The notes under the pieces: generated by a model
The model's database searches: none
Seen by the model: only the letters and a program-made list of their open reading frames with translations
Told to the model about the DNA's origin: nothing
Part shown: positions 36,619-45,593 of the stretch, in pieces
How positions within the stretch are numbered: the first letter of the stretch is position 1
How the letters are laid out: every line of letters starts with the position of its first letter
Assembly: GCA_947503715.1 (NCBI GenBank)
Contig: CANNER010000002.1
Coordinates: 620,001 to 684,000, forward strand
Reading direction: 5' to 3'
DNA from: an uncultured Caulobacterales bacterium
Lineage (GTDB): Bacteria; Pseudomonadota; Alphaproteobacteria; Caulobacterales; Maricaulaceae
DNA length: 64,000 nucleotides
Translations under genes and position numbers: made by a program

Positions 36619-39021
36619 ATGCGTTATCTCCTTCTCCTCCCCCTCATTCTCCTTCTCCTTCTCTCTGCATGTGAACCCCGCACGAATTCTTCCTCGAAAC
36701 CGGGACCTCTGGCCGGGCTGGAACATCGGGAGGGGTTCATCAATCTTCATGTTGATAAGAAAACCAATCGCGTGCTGGCCCGCCTGCCAAAACCGGATAA
36801 GGACGGTGTTAGTCTGCGCATGATCCATTCCGCGCGGTTGACGGCCGGACTGGGATCCAACCCCGTCGGTCTGGACCGAGGCTGGGGCGAGAGTGGGCGA
36901 ATTATTGTCTTTCGCCGTATGGGCGATAAAATGATCGTGGAGGGAGAAAATCTCCGCTACCGGGCCGCGCCGGATAATCCGCTGGAGGCTCGGGCTGTGC
37001 GCGAGAGTTTTGCGCGGTCTTTCCTTGCGGCGCTGCCGATCACGAGTGACATGCGCAAAGGCCCGTTGGTCGATATGACGGATTTTCTGACGGCGGACAG
37101 TCTCAATCTTGTACAATATTTGAAAGATGCTGAGCAGGGGAGTTTTTCCGTCGCGAAGGACCGGACCTTTGTGGATATGAAAAACACATTCGCTTTCCCT
37201 GATAATGTCGAAATCGACGTTTTCTTTACACTGTCTTCCGCCGATGCAGGCCGCGAAGTCGCGACGACGGCCGCCAATGGAAAAGATGTTACCCTTATCC
37301 AGCATCACAGTTTTGTCCGCCTGCCTGAACCCGGATTTGAACCGCTCATCTCCGACCCACGTGCGGGTGCGATCGAGGAAGTCCATTACGATTATTCCGC
37401 CCCGCTTTCCGCACAGATTGAGACGCGCTTTGCCCGCCGCTACCGTCTGGAAAAAGACGCAGAAGGCAATGTCGTCGACCCCATCATTTTCTACATCGAT
37501 GGCGGGGCGCCGGAACCCATCCGTTCAGCCCTCGTCGAGGGTGCGCGTTGGTGGGAAGACGCGTTCACGGCTGCGGGTTTTCCCGGTGGCTATAAAGTCG
37601 AGATCTTACCCGAAGACGCCCACCCGCTCGATATTCGGTATAATACGGTCCAATGGGTTCATCGCCAGACGCGCGGTTGGTCCTATGGCGGCGGCGTGTC
37701 TGATCCGCGCACGGGCGAGATGTTAAAAGGTCATGTGAACCTCGGCAGTCTGCGCGTGCGGCAGGACCGCATGATTTTTGAAGGTCTCGCGGGTGCGGCC
37801 AAGACGGATAGCGGCGAGGCCGACGATCCGGTGCAACTCGCGCTGGCTCGTATCCGGCAACTCTCCGCGCATGAGGTCGGCCACGCGCTTGGCTTCGCGC
37901 ATAATTTCGCAGGCAGTTCCGATAATAAATCCACAGTCATGGATTATCCAGCGCCGGATGTGCGCGTGACGAATGGCGCGCTGGATTTTTCGAATACTTA
38001 CGGGGTTGGTGTCGGGCCGTGGGACATGTTCACGGCGGACTGGCTCTATGGTGAGCATACGCAAGCGGAACGCGACGCGCTGGTCGAGGCCGCCTATGCG
38101 AGCGGCCTGACTTATGTCGCGGATCCCGAAGGGCGTAGTGCCGGAACAGGTCATCCGCAGGGCAGTGTCTGGGATAATGGCGCAGACGCAGCGGCGACTC
38201 TGGACGAAGTCATGCAGGTGCGCCGGATTGCCCTCGATAAGTTCGGGCCGAATAACCTCGTCGAGGGGCGTCCCATGTCAGACCTGAATGCGGCGATTGT
38301 ACCGATCTATCTCTATCATCGTTATCAAACGGCGGCGGCGACCAAGCCAATTGGCGGGATGACATTCGGATATGGCGTGACATTTGATGCCACGCCTGCG
38401 GCGGAGATTGTGTCGCCTGCGGAACAGCGAAAGGCACTGACGGCGGTATTGAAAACACTCGATGCTGCGGCGCTCGATCTTTCTAATGAGACGCTGAAAC
38501 ATCTCACCCCCGCGCTGAGCAGCTTTTCCTTCGCTGATTCTGATCGTGAATTGTTCCGCTCCACGGCCTCGCCAACATTTGATGTCATCGCAGCGGCGGA
38601 TACGGCAGCGAACCTGACCTTTGATGCGCTGCTCCATCCGCAACGCGCGGCGCGCCTTGTCGAGTTCAATCGTCGCGATAGTGCGAACCCCGGATTGGAA
38701 GAAGTGCTGCGCACAACGCAACGCAAAGTCATGGCGGGCCCTGCGCAGGGGCGGACAGCCGAAATCGCGCAAGCCGTGCGAACACGCTATGCCTATTCGC
38801 TGATGGAACTCGCAGAGGCTGACGTGAACGCCGCCGTCAAATCTCGCGTGGATATGGCCCTGCGGTCTTATGCTGAGGCCCTGAACGCATCAGGTCGCGA
38901 TGCGGATGATTGGGTTGCGGCGGAAATCCGGCGCTTCCGCTCCCGTCCGGCCACGGCTTCTGCGCCCGTTGTGCCCGCCAAGCGGCTCCCGCCCGGCAGT
39001 CCGATTGGCTCCGATCAATGA
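36619..39021 (+). CDS. Zinc-dependent metalloprotease lipoprotein (DUF4953-type)
   Basis: About 800 residues from the ATG at 36619, which opens a lipoprotein signal (very Leu-rich, lipobox LSAC). The zinc site is unmistakable: HEVGHALGFAHNF with H418, E419, H422 and H428, the HExxHxxGxxH signature of metzincin-like peptidases, followed by VMDYPAP as a Met-turn-like segment. The N-terminal half has DUF5117-like text (FVDMKNTFAFPDNVE, HHSFVRLPEPGFEPL). The gene has little visible Shine-Dalgarno. The following GFA gene overlaps it by 4 bp. Likely an envelope-anchored peptidase; substrate unknown. Confidence 0.9.
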   Translation: MRYLLLLPLILLLLLSACEPRTNSSSKPGPLAGLEHREGFINLHVDKKTNRVLARLPKPDKDGVSLRMIHSARLTAGLGSNPVGLDRGWGESGRIIVFRRMGDKMIVEGENLRYRAAPDNPLEARAVRESFARSFLAALPITSDMRKGPLVDMTDFLTADSLNLVQYLKDAEQGSFSVAKDRTFVDMKNTFAFPDNVEIDVFFTLSSADAGREVATTAANGKDVTLIQHHSFVRLPEPGFEPLISDPRAGAIEEVHYDYSAPLSAQIETRFARRYRLEKDAEGNVVDPIIFYIDGGAPEPIRSALVEGARWWEDAFTAAGFPGGYKVEILPEDAHPLDIRYNTVQWVHRQTRGWSYGGGVSDPRTGEMLKGHVNLGSLRVRQDRMIFEGLAGAAKTDSGEADDPVQLALARIRQLSAHEVGHALGFAHNFAGSSDNKSTVMDYPAPDVRVTNGALDFSNTYGVGVGPWDMFTADWLYGEHTQAERDALVEAAYASGLTYVADPEGRSAGTGHPQGSVWDNGADAAATLDEVMQVRRIALDKFGPNNLVEGRPMSDLNAAIVPIYLYHRYQTAAATKPIGGMTFGYGVTFDATPAAEIVSPAEQRKALTAVLKTLDAAALDLSNETLKHLTPALSSFSFADSDRELFRSTASPTFDVIAAADTAANLTFDALLHPQRAARLVEFNRRDSANPGLEEVLRTTQRKVMAGPAQGRTAEIAQAVRTRYAYSLMELAEADVNAAVKSRVDMALRSYAEALNASGRDADDWVAAEIRRFRSRPATASAPVVPAKRLPPGSPIGSDQ

Positions 39022-39404
39022 GCGAGGTGACGCATCGCGGTGGCTGTCACTGCGGCGCGGTACAATTTGAATTTGACGCGCCCGCAAAGGTCGATGTGAC
39101 GGACTGTAATTGTTCCAAGTGCCGTATGACGGGCTATGAACACGTCTTCGTTCCGCAGGAGAAGTTGCGCTTTCTCTCCGGCGAAGATCATCTGACGACT
39201 TACACATTCAATACAGGCGCGGCGAAACACACGTTTTGCAACATTTGCGGCATAAAACCCCTCTACCGCCCGAGAAGTCATCCGGAGGCGTGGAGCGTGA
39301 ACTTGCGTTGCGTGGAGGCTGGGACGATGGAAGTCGCACGACGGATCGCCTTTGATGGCGACGATTGGGAAGGGAATATTGCGGGGTTGAGGGCGGAAAC
39401 GTAA
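39018..39404 (+). CDS. GFA-family (CENP-V) zinc protein
   Basis: 128 residues with the full cysteine set of the glutathione-dependent formaldehyde-activating family: GCHCGAVQF (C10, C12), CNCSKC and FCNICGIKPLYRPRS. These bind two zinc ions. The ATG overlaps the metalloprotease stop (ATGA). Members of this family are diverse and few are true formaldehyde-activating enzymes, so the family name should not be read as function. Confidence 0.92.
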   Translation: MSEVTHRGGCHCGAVQFEFDAPAKVDVTDCNCSKCRMTGYEHVFVPQEKLRFLSGEDHLTTYTFNTGAAKHTFCNICGIKPLYRPRSHPEAWSVNLRCVEAGTMEVARRIAFDGDDWEGNIAGLRAET

Positions 39405-39428
39405 CTCATCCGTATAGCATCAATTGTA

Positions 39429-39522
39429 ATCCTCGGACTTGATCCGAGGATCCATTGTGCAAATTTGAACCCAGGCGCGTTCGCAGTGTTATCGAATAGA
39501 TCGTCCGATCAAGTCGGACGAT
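39429..39522. repeat. Inverted pair of short palindromic units
   Basis: ATCCTCGGA-CTTGA-TCCGAGGAT (39429-39451) and ATCGTCCGA-TCAAG-TCGGACGAT (39500-39522). Each is a perfect 9-bp stem; the loops CTTGA and TCAAG are reverse complements, so the second unit is the first in opposite orientation with compensating stem changes. They sit in the 171-bp gap before the HAD gene. CGGACTTGATCCG-type units are widespread in alphaproteobacterial intergenic DNA. Confidence 0.75.
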
Positions 39523-39575
39523 GACATGTATTATGAAGATTGAATTTGCATTCGGTCCAATCTACCTCCCCACCC

Positions 39576-40412
39576 ATGACCAACAGCTTTCTCCCTCTCT
39601 CCGGCCTCGGGCAAATCGCCGATCAATATGATGCGATTTTCTGCGATATTTGGGGGGTGATCCACAATGGCAAAGCGCCTTTTATTGCGGCCTGTGAGGC
39701 GCTGGAGCGGTTCCGAGACCGAGCACCCGTCGTCCTCATCACCAATTCCCCGCGCCCGTCCGTGACGATTCCCGAGAGTTTTAAGCTACTCAATGTTCCG
39801 GGGGAGTTCTACGATGCGATTGTGACCTCCGGCGATGCGACGATTGATGAGCTGGCCCGCCGTGCGCCGGGGCCTGCATTTAAAATCGGACCGGAGCGGG
39901 ATGATGCTCTCTACGCCGGATTGGAACTTAACTTCACCGATCTCGACTCGGCGGAATTTATTTCCTGCACGGGCATGTTCGATGATGATGAACATCCGGA
40001 TGATTACACGGAATTGTTGGGCGAAGCCCGGGAGCGAAACATTCCGCTCGTCTGCGCCAATCCCGACATCAAGGTCAAAGTCGGCGATAAGATTGTCTGG
40101 TGCGGCGGCGCGCTGGCCAAGATGTATGAGGATATGGGCGGCCCTGTTGTCTATGCTGGTAAACCTCACGCGCCGATCTACCGCCTCTGCCGCGCTTGGT
40201 TGGACGAGGTGACGGGACATGTCCCGCCGCCGGAACGCATCCTCTGTATTGGCGATAATATCTTCACCGATCTCGTCGGCGCGCAGGCCCACGGCCATGA
40301 CTGCCTGTTCATTCAGGACGGGCTTTACGGCGAGACGGAGCGGAAGTTCAAAATGCTGATGGGGCAACACGGCATTACCGCGCGATATGTTGCCCCACAT
40401 TTATCGTGGTAA
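39576..40412 (+). CDS. HAD-superfamily class IIA phosphatase (TIGR01459 type)
   Basis: 278 residues of the NagD/PGP-like HAD group. Motif I is FCDIWGVIHNG, in which the usual second Asp is replaced by Trp-Gly context (DIWGV rather than DxDGV), motif II is LITNSPRP, and motif III is CIGDNIFTDLVGA. The cap region includes CANPDIKV and YAGKPHAPIY. Alphaproteobacteria commonly carry this protein; the substrate is not established. The ATG at 39576 is chosen as the start of homologous-looking sequence; no clear ribosome-binding site. It heads a run of same-strand genes to ribF. Confidence 0.9.
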   Translation: MTNSFLPLSGLGQIADQYDAIFCDIWGVIHNGKAPFIAACEALERFRDRAPVVLITNSPRPSVTIPESFKLLNVPGEFYDAIVTSGDATIDELARRAPGPAFKIGPERDDALYAGLELNFTDLDSAEFISCTGMFDDDEHPDDYTELLGEARERNIPLVCANPDIKVKVGDKIVWCGGALAKMYEDMGGPVVYAGKPHAPIYRLCRAWLDEVTGHVPPPERILCIGDNIFTDLVGAQAHGHDCLFIQDGLYGETERKFKMLMGQHGITARYVAPHLSW

Positions 40413-40442
40413 GCGAACTATAGCTTTGCTAACAGGCCTGTC

Positions 40443-40874
40443 ATGAACGTGAAATACTACCTCGAAGATCTCGAAATCGGCATGCGTGCGGAAACCCGCG
40501 CCGTGATTACGGCGGAGATGATTGACACATTCGCCAATATTACAGGCGACCATAACCCGATCCATGTTGATGAAGCCGCCGCGAAAGAGGCGGGCTTTGA
40601 AGGACGGATCGCACATGGCGCACTCTCGGCCAGTTTTATCTCCGCTGTGCTGGGCAATGACCTGCCGGGGCCGGGCGCCGTCTTTGTTGAGCTGAACCTC
40701 CGCTTCCGCAAACCCGCCTTTATCGGCGATGAGATTATCGCCATCGCAGAAGTCGCGGAGATCAATGAACGCACGGGTCGCGTGAAAATGAGATGTCATT
40801 GCGAGGTCGAAGGGCAGAAGATCTGCCGCGGGGATGCGGGTGTCTTCGTGCAAAAGCGACCTGTTGAGGATTAG
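40443..40874 (+). CDS. MaoC-like (R)-specific enoyl-CoA hydratase
   Basis: 143-residue hot-dog-fold protein. The hydratase-2 motif is complete: ITGDHNPIHVDEAAAKEAGF with catalytic Asp and His, then GRIAHGALSASFIS. PhaJ-type members convert enoyl-CoA to (R)-3-hydroxyacyl-CoA, linking beta-oxidation to polyhydroxyalkanoate or other pathways. No PHA genes are nearby. Located 30 bp after the HAD gene and 6 bp before ribF, so likely in one operon. Confidence 0.92.
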   Translation: MNVKYYLEDLEIGMRAETRAVITAEMIDTFANITGDHNPIHVDEAAAKEAGFEGRIAHGALSASFISAVLGNDLPGPGAVFVELNLRFRKPAFIGDEIIAIAEVAEINERTGRVKMRCHCEVEGQKICRGDAGVFVQKRPVED

Positions 40875-40880
40875 CCCCGC

Positions 40881-41822
40881 GTGAAAACGCTTCAAACCTA
40901 TTCAGACTTAGACGCCGCCGACCAAGGTGCGGTGATTGCCCTTGGGAATTTTGATGGTCTGCACCGTGGACATCAAGCCGTTCTGAAACAGGCGCAGGCT
41001 ATCGCGGAGAATCTAGGAGCACCACTGGGTATTGGGTTATTTCGCCCCCATCCATATCGTTTCTTCAAACCGGATGCTGCCCCGTTTCGATTGATGACAC
41101 CGCGCGTTCGGGCACAGGTCATGGCGGAACTGGGGGTTCAGTTTCTCTATGAAATTCCCTTTGATGAGGCTCTACGCGATATGGACGATGTCGAATTTGT
41201 CGACACCGTTCTTCATCGCGGGTTGGGCATACGGCATGTTGTCGTCGGCGAGGATTACGGCTTCGGCAAAAATCGCTGCGGAAATGTTGAGAGCCTCACG
41301 CGTCTCTGCGCGGAACGTGGCATTGGCGTGACGGCGATCTCGCCTGTCGGCCTGCACAAACTCTATGGCAAATATGGCTCGACCGAAATTCGCAAAGCCC
41401 TGCAGGACGGCGATGTTTTCCACGCCCAACATATGCTGTCCCGCCCCTGGCAGGTCGACGGTGTGGTGCAAGAAGGGCAAAAACGCGGACGAACCATTAA
41501 TTTCCCGACGGCCAATCTCGACTTCGGCGATCTCGTGCGTCCTAAATTCGGCGTCTATGTCGTGGAGGTCCGGATTGAAGGCGAAACGGAATGGCGGCCT
41601 GCCGTCGCGAATACGGGCAGCCGTCCAACCGTGGACGGCGAAGACGCCCGTCTCGAAGTCCACTTGCTGGACTTCGACCGCGATCTCTACGGTCAATTAA
41701 TTGATGTTAGATTCCGCAGTTTCATTCGTGCGGAGAAAAAGTTCGAAAGTTTCGATCATCTCAAAACCCAAATCATGCGGGACGCAGATGGCGCGCGCGC
41801 TATTTTAGGGGTGGCGAGATGA
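40881..41822 (+). CDS. ribF: Bifunctional riboflavin kinase/FAD synthetase
   Basis: 313 residues making FMN and FAD from riboflavin. The N-terminal nucleotidyltransferase has GNFDGLHRGHQ (residues 22-32) and VVVGEDYGFGKNRCG; the C-terminal kinase has RPWQVDGVVQEGQKRGRTIN, FPTANLDF and FGVYVVEV. Starts at GTG with GAGG about 12 bp upstream. The stop overlaps the start of the cupin-like gene by 4 bp. Confidence 0.96.
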   Translation: MKTLQTYSDLDAADQGAVIALGNFDGLHRGHQAVLKQAQAIAENLGAPLGIGLFRPHPYRFFKPDAAPFRLMTPRVRAQVMAELGVQFLYEIPFDEALRDMDDVEFVDTVLHRGLGIRHVVVGEDYGFGKNRCGNVESLTRLCAERGIGVTAISPVGLHKLYGKYGSTEIRKALQDGDVFHAQHMLSRPWQVDGVVQEGQKRGRTINFPTANLDFGDLVRPKFGVYVVEVRIEGETEWRPAVANTGSRPTVDGEDARLEVHLLDFDRDLYGQLIDVRFRSFIRAEKKFESFDHLKTQIMRDADGARAILGVAR

Positions 41823-42820
41823 CGCCCGAATACGCCCCCTTAGCGGAACGCCGAGGCGTAGATGTCGATACTTTCCGAAGTGAAATCATGGCGGCAGGCG
41901 AACCGGTTATCCTGCGGGATTTGGTCGGGGACTGGGGCCTCGTTCGCGCAGGGCAAGATGGACCAAACGCTCTCGCAGACAGTTTAAAATCGGCGGCCAT
42001 AGGCGGCCCCGTCAATGTTATGCGCGGCGCACCGGATATTGAGGGCCGCTTTTTCTATGACAATTCTATGCGCGGATTTAATTATCAGAGCGGTCAGATG
42101 GAGTTCGGCGCGTTCATCGATAAAGTCCTGAACATCGAGAATGGCGAAAGCCTTTATATGGGCTCCAACCCGCTGCCGAATATCATGCCGGATATGATTA
42201 TAAAATGCCCGATGCCGCTTGTCCCAAACGGTGTTGCGCCGCGCATTTGGGTCGGCACGAATAGTGTTGTCTCCACGCATTATGACACTGATTTCAATTT
42301 AGCTTGTGTGGTCTCGGGCACACGCACTTTCACGCTCTTCCCGCCGACACAAATCGCCAATCTTTACCCCGGCCCGATTGAACATAATATGGCGGGGCCG
42401 CAGGTCAGCCTGCCCAATCCTGAAAAGCCCGAGCTGAAAAAATTCCCGAAATTTGAAACGGCGATGAAACAGGGACGCCAAGCTGTTCTTGAACCCGGCG
42501 ATGCCATCTATATTCCGCCGCTTTGGTGGCACCACGTTCGGGCCAAGGGCCAGCTAAATGTCCTCATGAATTATTGGTGGAGCCCCGTCCCGCAATATAG
42601 TCGCCAACCGCTGGAAGCGCTCGTCCTCAGCCTGCTTGCCGTGCGACAATTGCCGGAGGCCGAACGTGCAGCGTGGAAAAACCTGTTCGATTATTTCATC
42701 TTCCAAACGGAGGGTGATCCGATGGAACATTTACCGGACGACATTAGCGGTGTCCTTGGCCCACACTCCCCGCAACGCGCCCAGCAGATTTGGGAATTTT
42801 TCAAAGGCATGATGCGCTAA
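41819..42820 (+). CDS. Cupin-like/JmjC-domain protein
   Basis: 333 residues of the cupin_8 (factor-inhibiting-HIF-like) type, Fe(II)/2-oxoglutarate dioxygenase fold. The iron ligands are readable as H154 and D156 in STHYDTDFN and a distal His in LWWHHVRA (H238/H239). DAIYIPPLWWHHV is the typical second cupin motif. Family members hydroxylate proteins or small molecules; in this bacterial group they often accompany TonB receptors and halogenase-like proteins, but here it is coupled to ribF instead. Target unknown. Confidence 0.9.
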   Translation: MTPEYAPLAERRGVDVDTFRSEIMAAGEPVILRDLVGDWGLVRAGQDGPNALADSLKSAAIGGPVNVMRGAPDIEGRFFYDNSMRGFNYQSGQMEFGAFIDKVLNIENGESLYMGSNPLPNIMPDMIIKCPMPLVPNGVAPRIWVGTNSVVSTHYDTDFNLACVVSGTRTFTLFPPTQIANLYPGPIEHNMAGPQVSLPNPEKPELKKFPKFETAMKQGRQAVLEPGDAIYIPPLWWHHVRAKGQLNVLMNYWWSPVPQYSRQPLEALVLSLLAVRQLPEAERAAWKNLFDYFIFQTEGDPMEHLPDDISGVLGPHSPQRAQQIWEFFKGMMR

Positions 42821-42880
42821 GCTTGACTCCACGCTTATTTCTAATCCCGCAGAGGGATACAGCTGCTAGAGGGCAGATAA

Positions 42881-43264
42881 ATGATACAATCTGAAATGAA
42901 CGATATTCTGATGGTATTAGCCGTCGGAGTTTTTGCCGATAAGAAAATTCATTCCAGTGAGATTGAAGTTTTCATTCGATCTGTGTCTCGTATTCGGTTG
43001 TCTGAATATGATGTTCCAAAGGTATCAGAGGCGAAAGCGCTTACGTGGTTTGAAATGAACAAAGACGATATTCGTGAGCGTTTTAACGGCCCGAGATCTG
43101 AATTTGATGCTTGGCTCATTCCGATTCTGAAGCGCGTCGAGGATCATGCGGATAAAGAGGCGCTGCTACACCTGCTCAATATGATCTTCCTAGCGGATCG
43201 CGAAGTTCATAACAGCGAGAGAGCTATGATGGTGCTGATAAAGCGGGTCTGGAATTTAGAGTAA
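42881..43264 (+). CDS. TerB-like small protein, first of three paralogues
   Basis: 127 residues, all-helical in appearance, without signal peptide. It has two similar metal-site-like words, FADKKIHSSEIEVF near the start and LADREVHNSERAMM near the end, which is the pseudo-symmetric pattern of TerB-fold proteins, plus a central WFEMNKDDIRERF. The ATG has GAGGG 8 bp upstream. Two further genes downstream share the central WFxxN word and overall layout. TerB-fold proteins occur in tellurite-resistance and phage-related stress modules; no other ter genes are here, so function is unknown. Confidence 0.7.
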   Translation: MIQSEMNDILMVLAVGVFADKKIHSSEIEVFIRSVSRIRLSEYDVPKVSEAKALTWFEMNKDDIRERFNGPRSEFDAWLIPILKRVEDHADKEALLHLLNMIFLADREVHNSERAMMVLIKRVWNLE

Positions 43265-43320
43265 TGCCAGCTTAACCATATCGCACGATTTCCCCTGCGC
43301 ATTTAATCTTAATTCGGCAG

Positions 43321-43349
43321 GACAGGTTAAGAAGACCTGTCTGAGGGGG
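43321..43349 (+). promoter_or_regulatory. Hairpin adjoining the ribosome-binding site of the second TerB-like gene
   Basis: GACAGGT-TAAGAAG-ACCTGTC (7-bp perfect stem, 43321-43341) is followed after two bases by the ribosome-binding site GAGGGGG and the GTG start at 43354. AATGCC at 43263 and GGCATT at 43348 are complementary across it and would cover the ribosome-binding site, so two alternative folds are possible. Confidence 0.4.
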
Positions 43350-43353
43350 CATT

Positions 43354-43743
43354 GTGAGTGATGGGGAGACCGCAGTGAAATATTGTCGTGACATGGAAGC
43401 GCTACTGACTGTGGCGGCCCTATCGACATATTTGAAAAACGGAATGCGCTGCGAGCATATGTCCGCTTTTGCCGATTTCGCTGCACGATTGGACGGCATC
43501 GACCATCCGGATCAGCCGATTACATCCGCAGACCTGTCCGCTTGGTTCGATTTTAATAGACCCGTTTTGCGCGACAGACTTCGGCTGCGCCCCGCCGGAC
43601 TAAAAATGTGGTATCAGGGCCTCGTGTCCGATTTAGAAGGTTTTCCGCGACAGGATATTGTGCAGGATATTCTCTCCGGCCTCTCGCTTGAAGATTTGCA
43701 GACGGGTCTGGCCAGACGACCAAAAGTTATGCTCGCGGCTTAG
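43354..43743 (+). CDS. Divergent TerB-like paralogue, second of three
   Basis: 129 residues from a GTG start with GAGGGGG upstream. Same size and order of segments as its neighbours, with the central WFDFNRPVLRDRL corresponding to WFEMNKDDIRERF and WFELNRDDIAQM. The two acidic metal-site-like words present in the flanking genes are lost here (YLKNGMRCEHMSAF and LEDLQTGLARR take their places), so metal binding is probably lost. Paralogy is my reading by eye and is less certain than for the other two. Confidence 0.6.
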   Translation: MSDGETAVKYCRDMEALLTVAALSTYLKNGMRCEHMSAFADFAARLDGIDHPDQPITSADLSAWFDFNRPVLRDRLRLRPAGLKMWYQGLVSDLEGFPRQDIVQDILSGLSLEDLQTGLARRPKVMLAA

Positions 43744-43889
43744 GCTCACTGTCTTATTTCAGCTATTTTGGCCCTATAATTTTTAATGGTTGTAATGTGT
43801 CAACTTCAAAACACTTGAAATTTCACATAGTTTTAAGGTTTTTTTCCACATGGTTATTAAATAGATAAGTTTTCACCGATGTGGGTAAG

Positions 43890-44276
43890 ATGTTTAGACC
43901 AGATATTGAGGCAACATTAAAACTGTTGGCGCTCACAATCCTAATTGATAAGCTCGTATTACAAGAAGAAATCGAAGCCTTTATGGACTCCGCACCCGCT
44001 TTAAATCGCGTGAGTTGTTCGACTGTAAAAATTTCTGCGCCTCGATTGCTATATTGGTTTGAATTAAATCGGGACGACATTGCGCAAATGACAAAACTCG
44101 ATCGCGCAGAGTTCCAGCGACAATTCCGTCAATTGATCTGCGAAGCGAGCGCTTTTCCCGACCAGTTCCTGATCTTCAAATTAATGAACAAAATCTCGAT
44201 GTCGGATGGACGCATTCATGTCAGTGAAAGGGCGCTGTCAAAATATGCTCAAGTCGAACTGTCTCAGGTCGCGTAA
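43890..44276 (+). CDS. TerB-like small protein, third of three paralogues
   Basis: 128 residues from the ATG at 43890 (a GTG 9 bp upstream is possible). Resembles the first paralogue: LIDKLVLQEEIEAFMDS near the start, central YWFELNRDDIAQM, and MSDGRIHVSERALSKYA near the end, the latter a good TerB-type DGxIxxxE site. The 146 bp upstream are AT-rich and show no gene, so it probably has its own promoter. It is convergent with the amidohydrolase gene, 4 bp apart. Confidence 0.68.
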   Translation: MFRPDIEATLKLLALTILIDKLVLQEEIEAFMDSAPALNRVSCSTVKISAPRLLYWFELNRDDIAQMTKLDRAEFQRQFRQLICEASAFPDQFLIFKLMNKISMSDGRIHVSERALSKYAQVELSQVA

Positions 44277-44280
44277 GCGT

Positions 44281-45585
44281 TTATTTTTCGCCCTTATAAA
44301 CGACGCCGCCCTTCATCACGAAATCGACGTCCATCAACTCGCGGATATTCTCGCGCGGGTCACCGTCCACGCCGATGAGGTCGGCCTGTTTTCCAGCTTC
44401 CAATGTGCCGATCATATCGCCCATTTCGATATGCTCTGACGCGACGACGGTGGCGGCGCGAATGGCTTCGACCTCTGACATTCCGGCCTCAACCATATAT
44501 TCGAATTCCTTGGCATTCTCGCCATGCTTGGACACGCCCGTATCTGTGCCGAAAGCAATGGTCACACCGTTTTCATAGGCGAGGGCGAGCATATCGAGCA
44601 TTTTGGGACCGACCGCCTGGGCCTTGTCATAGCTGGCCTTTGGGAGAAAATCCCACTCCTTGACGGTCATCCCGGCGAGGACGGTCGGAACCAAAACCGC
44701 GTCATATTTTTTGAACAAACCTGCCGTTTCCGCATCCATATAGGTGCCGTGCTCAATCGATTTCACGCCCGCTTTGAGGGCAGCGTCGATACCGTCCTTA
44801 CCGTGAGCATGTGCGGTGACTTTGCGCCCCATTGTCGTCGCGGCTTCCACGATCGCGACGAGTTCGTCATCCGTCATCTGTTGGCCCGTGCCCGCAGCCG
44901 TGTTGGATAGGACTCCGCCCGTCGAGGCGATTTTGATGAGGTCTGCGCCGTTCTTAATGGCGAGGCGGGTTGCGCGGCGGCAGTCATCCGCCCCGTCGCA
45001 ATTGGTGGGACGTTGAAAATGTTCGAGAATATCGGCGCGAAAACCGTTCATCTCGCCGTGCCCGCCTGTAATGCTGACATTGCCGGAGGCGCGGATATGC
45101 GGTCCGGGCAGTTTACCCGCGTCAATCGCGCGGGAAAGGGCTTTAATAGAAGGTGGTCCACCCACATCCTGCACGGCGGTAAAGCCCGCCATCAGCGTTT
45201 TCTGTGCATTGGAGGCGGCGTCATAGGCGACATCCGCATCCTCTTTCGTGAAATTCTCCAGACGACCATTCGGGTTCCATTCCCCGCGCAAATGGACGTG
45301 GCTGTCGATCAGGCCCGGCAGGTAAAACATGTCCTTGCCGTCAATGATCGTCGCGTCTTCATCCTCCAGAAATCCGTCCTCAATCCCGACGATCTTCCCG
45401 TCATGGATGATGATTGTGTGATCTTCCAACACCGCCTCGCCAGGCACAGCCATGACATGGCCCGCATGGATGAGCGTGTAATCTTCGTGACTGTCATGGG
45501 TTTCGTCATGCGCCGTGGCGACAACAATGCCGCCCATAGCGAAAGCGATGATGGAGGCGGAGAGAATGAGTTTTTTATAGGTCAT
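44281..45585 (-). CDS. Secreted metal-dependent amidohydrolase
   Basis: 434 residues from the ATG at 45585, with a signal peptide (ILSASIIAFAMGG). Amidohydrolase barrel with metal site HxH at 96/98 in PGLIDSHVHL, the carboxylated-Lys candidate in DLIKIASTGG, His ligands in VTAHAHGKDG and IEHGTYMD, and the metal Asp in FGTDTGVSKHG. This set matches imidazolonepropionase-like and Xaa-Pro dipeptidase amidohydrolases, many of which are envelope peptidases in marine alphaproteobacteria. It follows purD by 72 bp, and a CtrA-type site lies in that gap. Confidence 0.92.
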   Translation of the reverse strand: MTYKKLILSASIIAFAMGGIVVATAHDETHDSHEDYTLIHAGHVMAVPGEAVLEDHTIIIHDGKIVGIEDGFLEDEDATIIDGKDMFYLPGLIDSHVHLRGEWNPNGRLENFTKEDADVAYDAASNAQKTLMAGFTAVQDVGGPPSIKALSRAIDAGKLPGPHIRASGNVSITGGHGEMNGFRADILEHFQRPTNCDGADDCRRATRLAIKNGADLIKIASTGGVLSNTAAGTGQQMTDDELVAIVEAATTMGRKVTAHAHGKDGIDAALKAGVKSIEHGTYMDAETAGLFKKYDAVLVPTVLAGMTVKEWDFLPKASYDKAQAVGPKMLDMLALAYENGVTIAFGTDTGVSKHGENAKEFEYMVEAGMSEVEAIRAATVVASEHIEMGDMIGTLEAGKQADLIGVDGDPRENIRELMDVDFVMKGGVVYKGEK

Positions 45586-45593
45586 GAAGCCTG

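Noticed and set aside
42881-44276. Tellurite-resistance operon
   Set aside because: Only TerB-like small proteins are present; no terA, terC, terD, terZ or similar genes.
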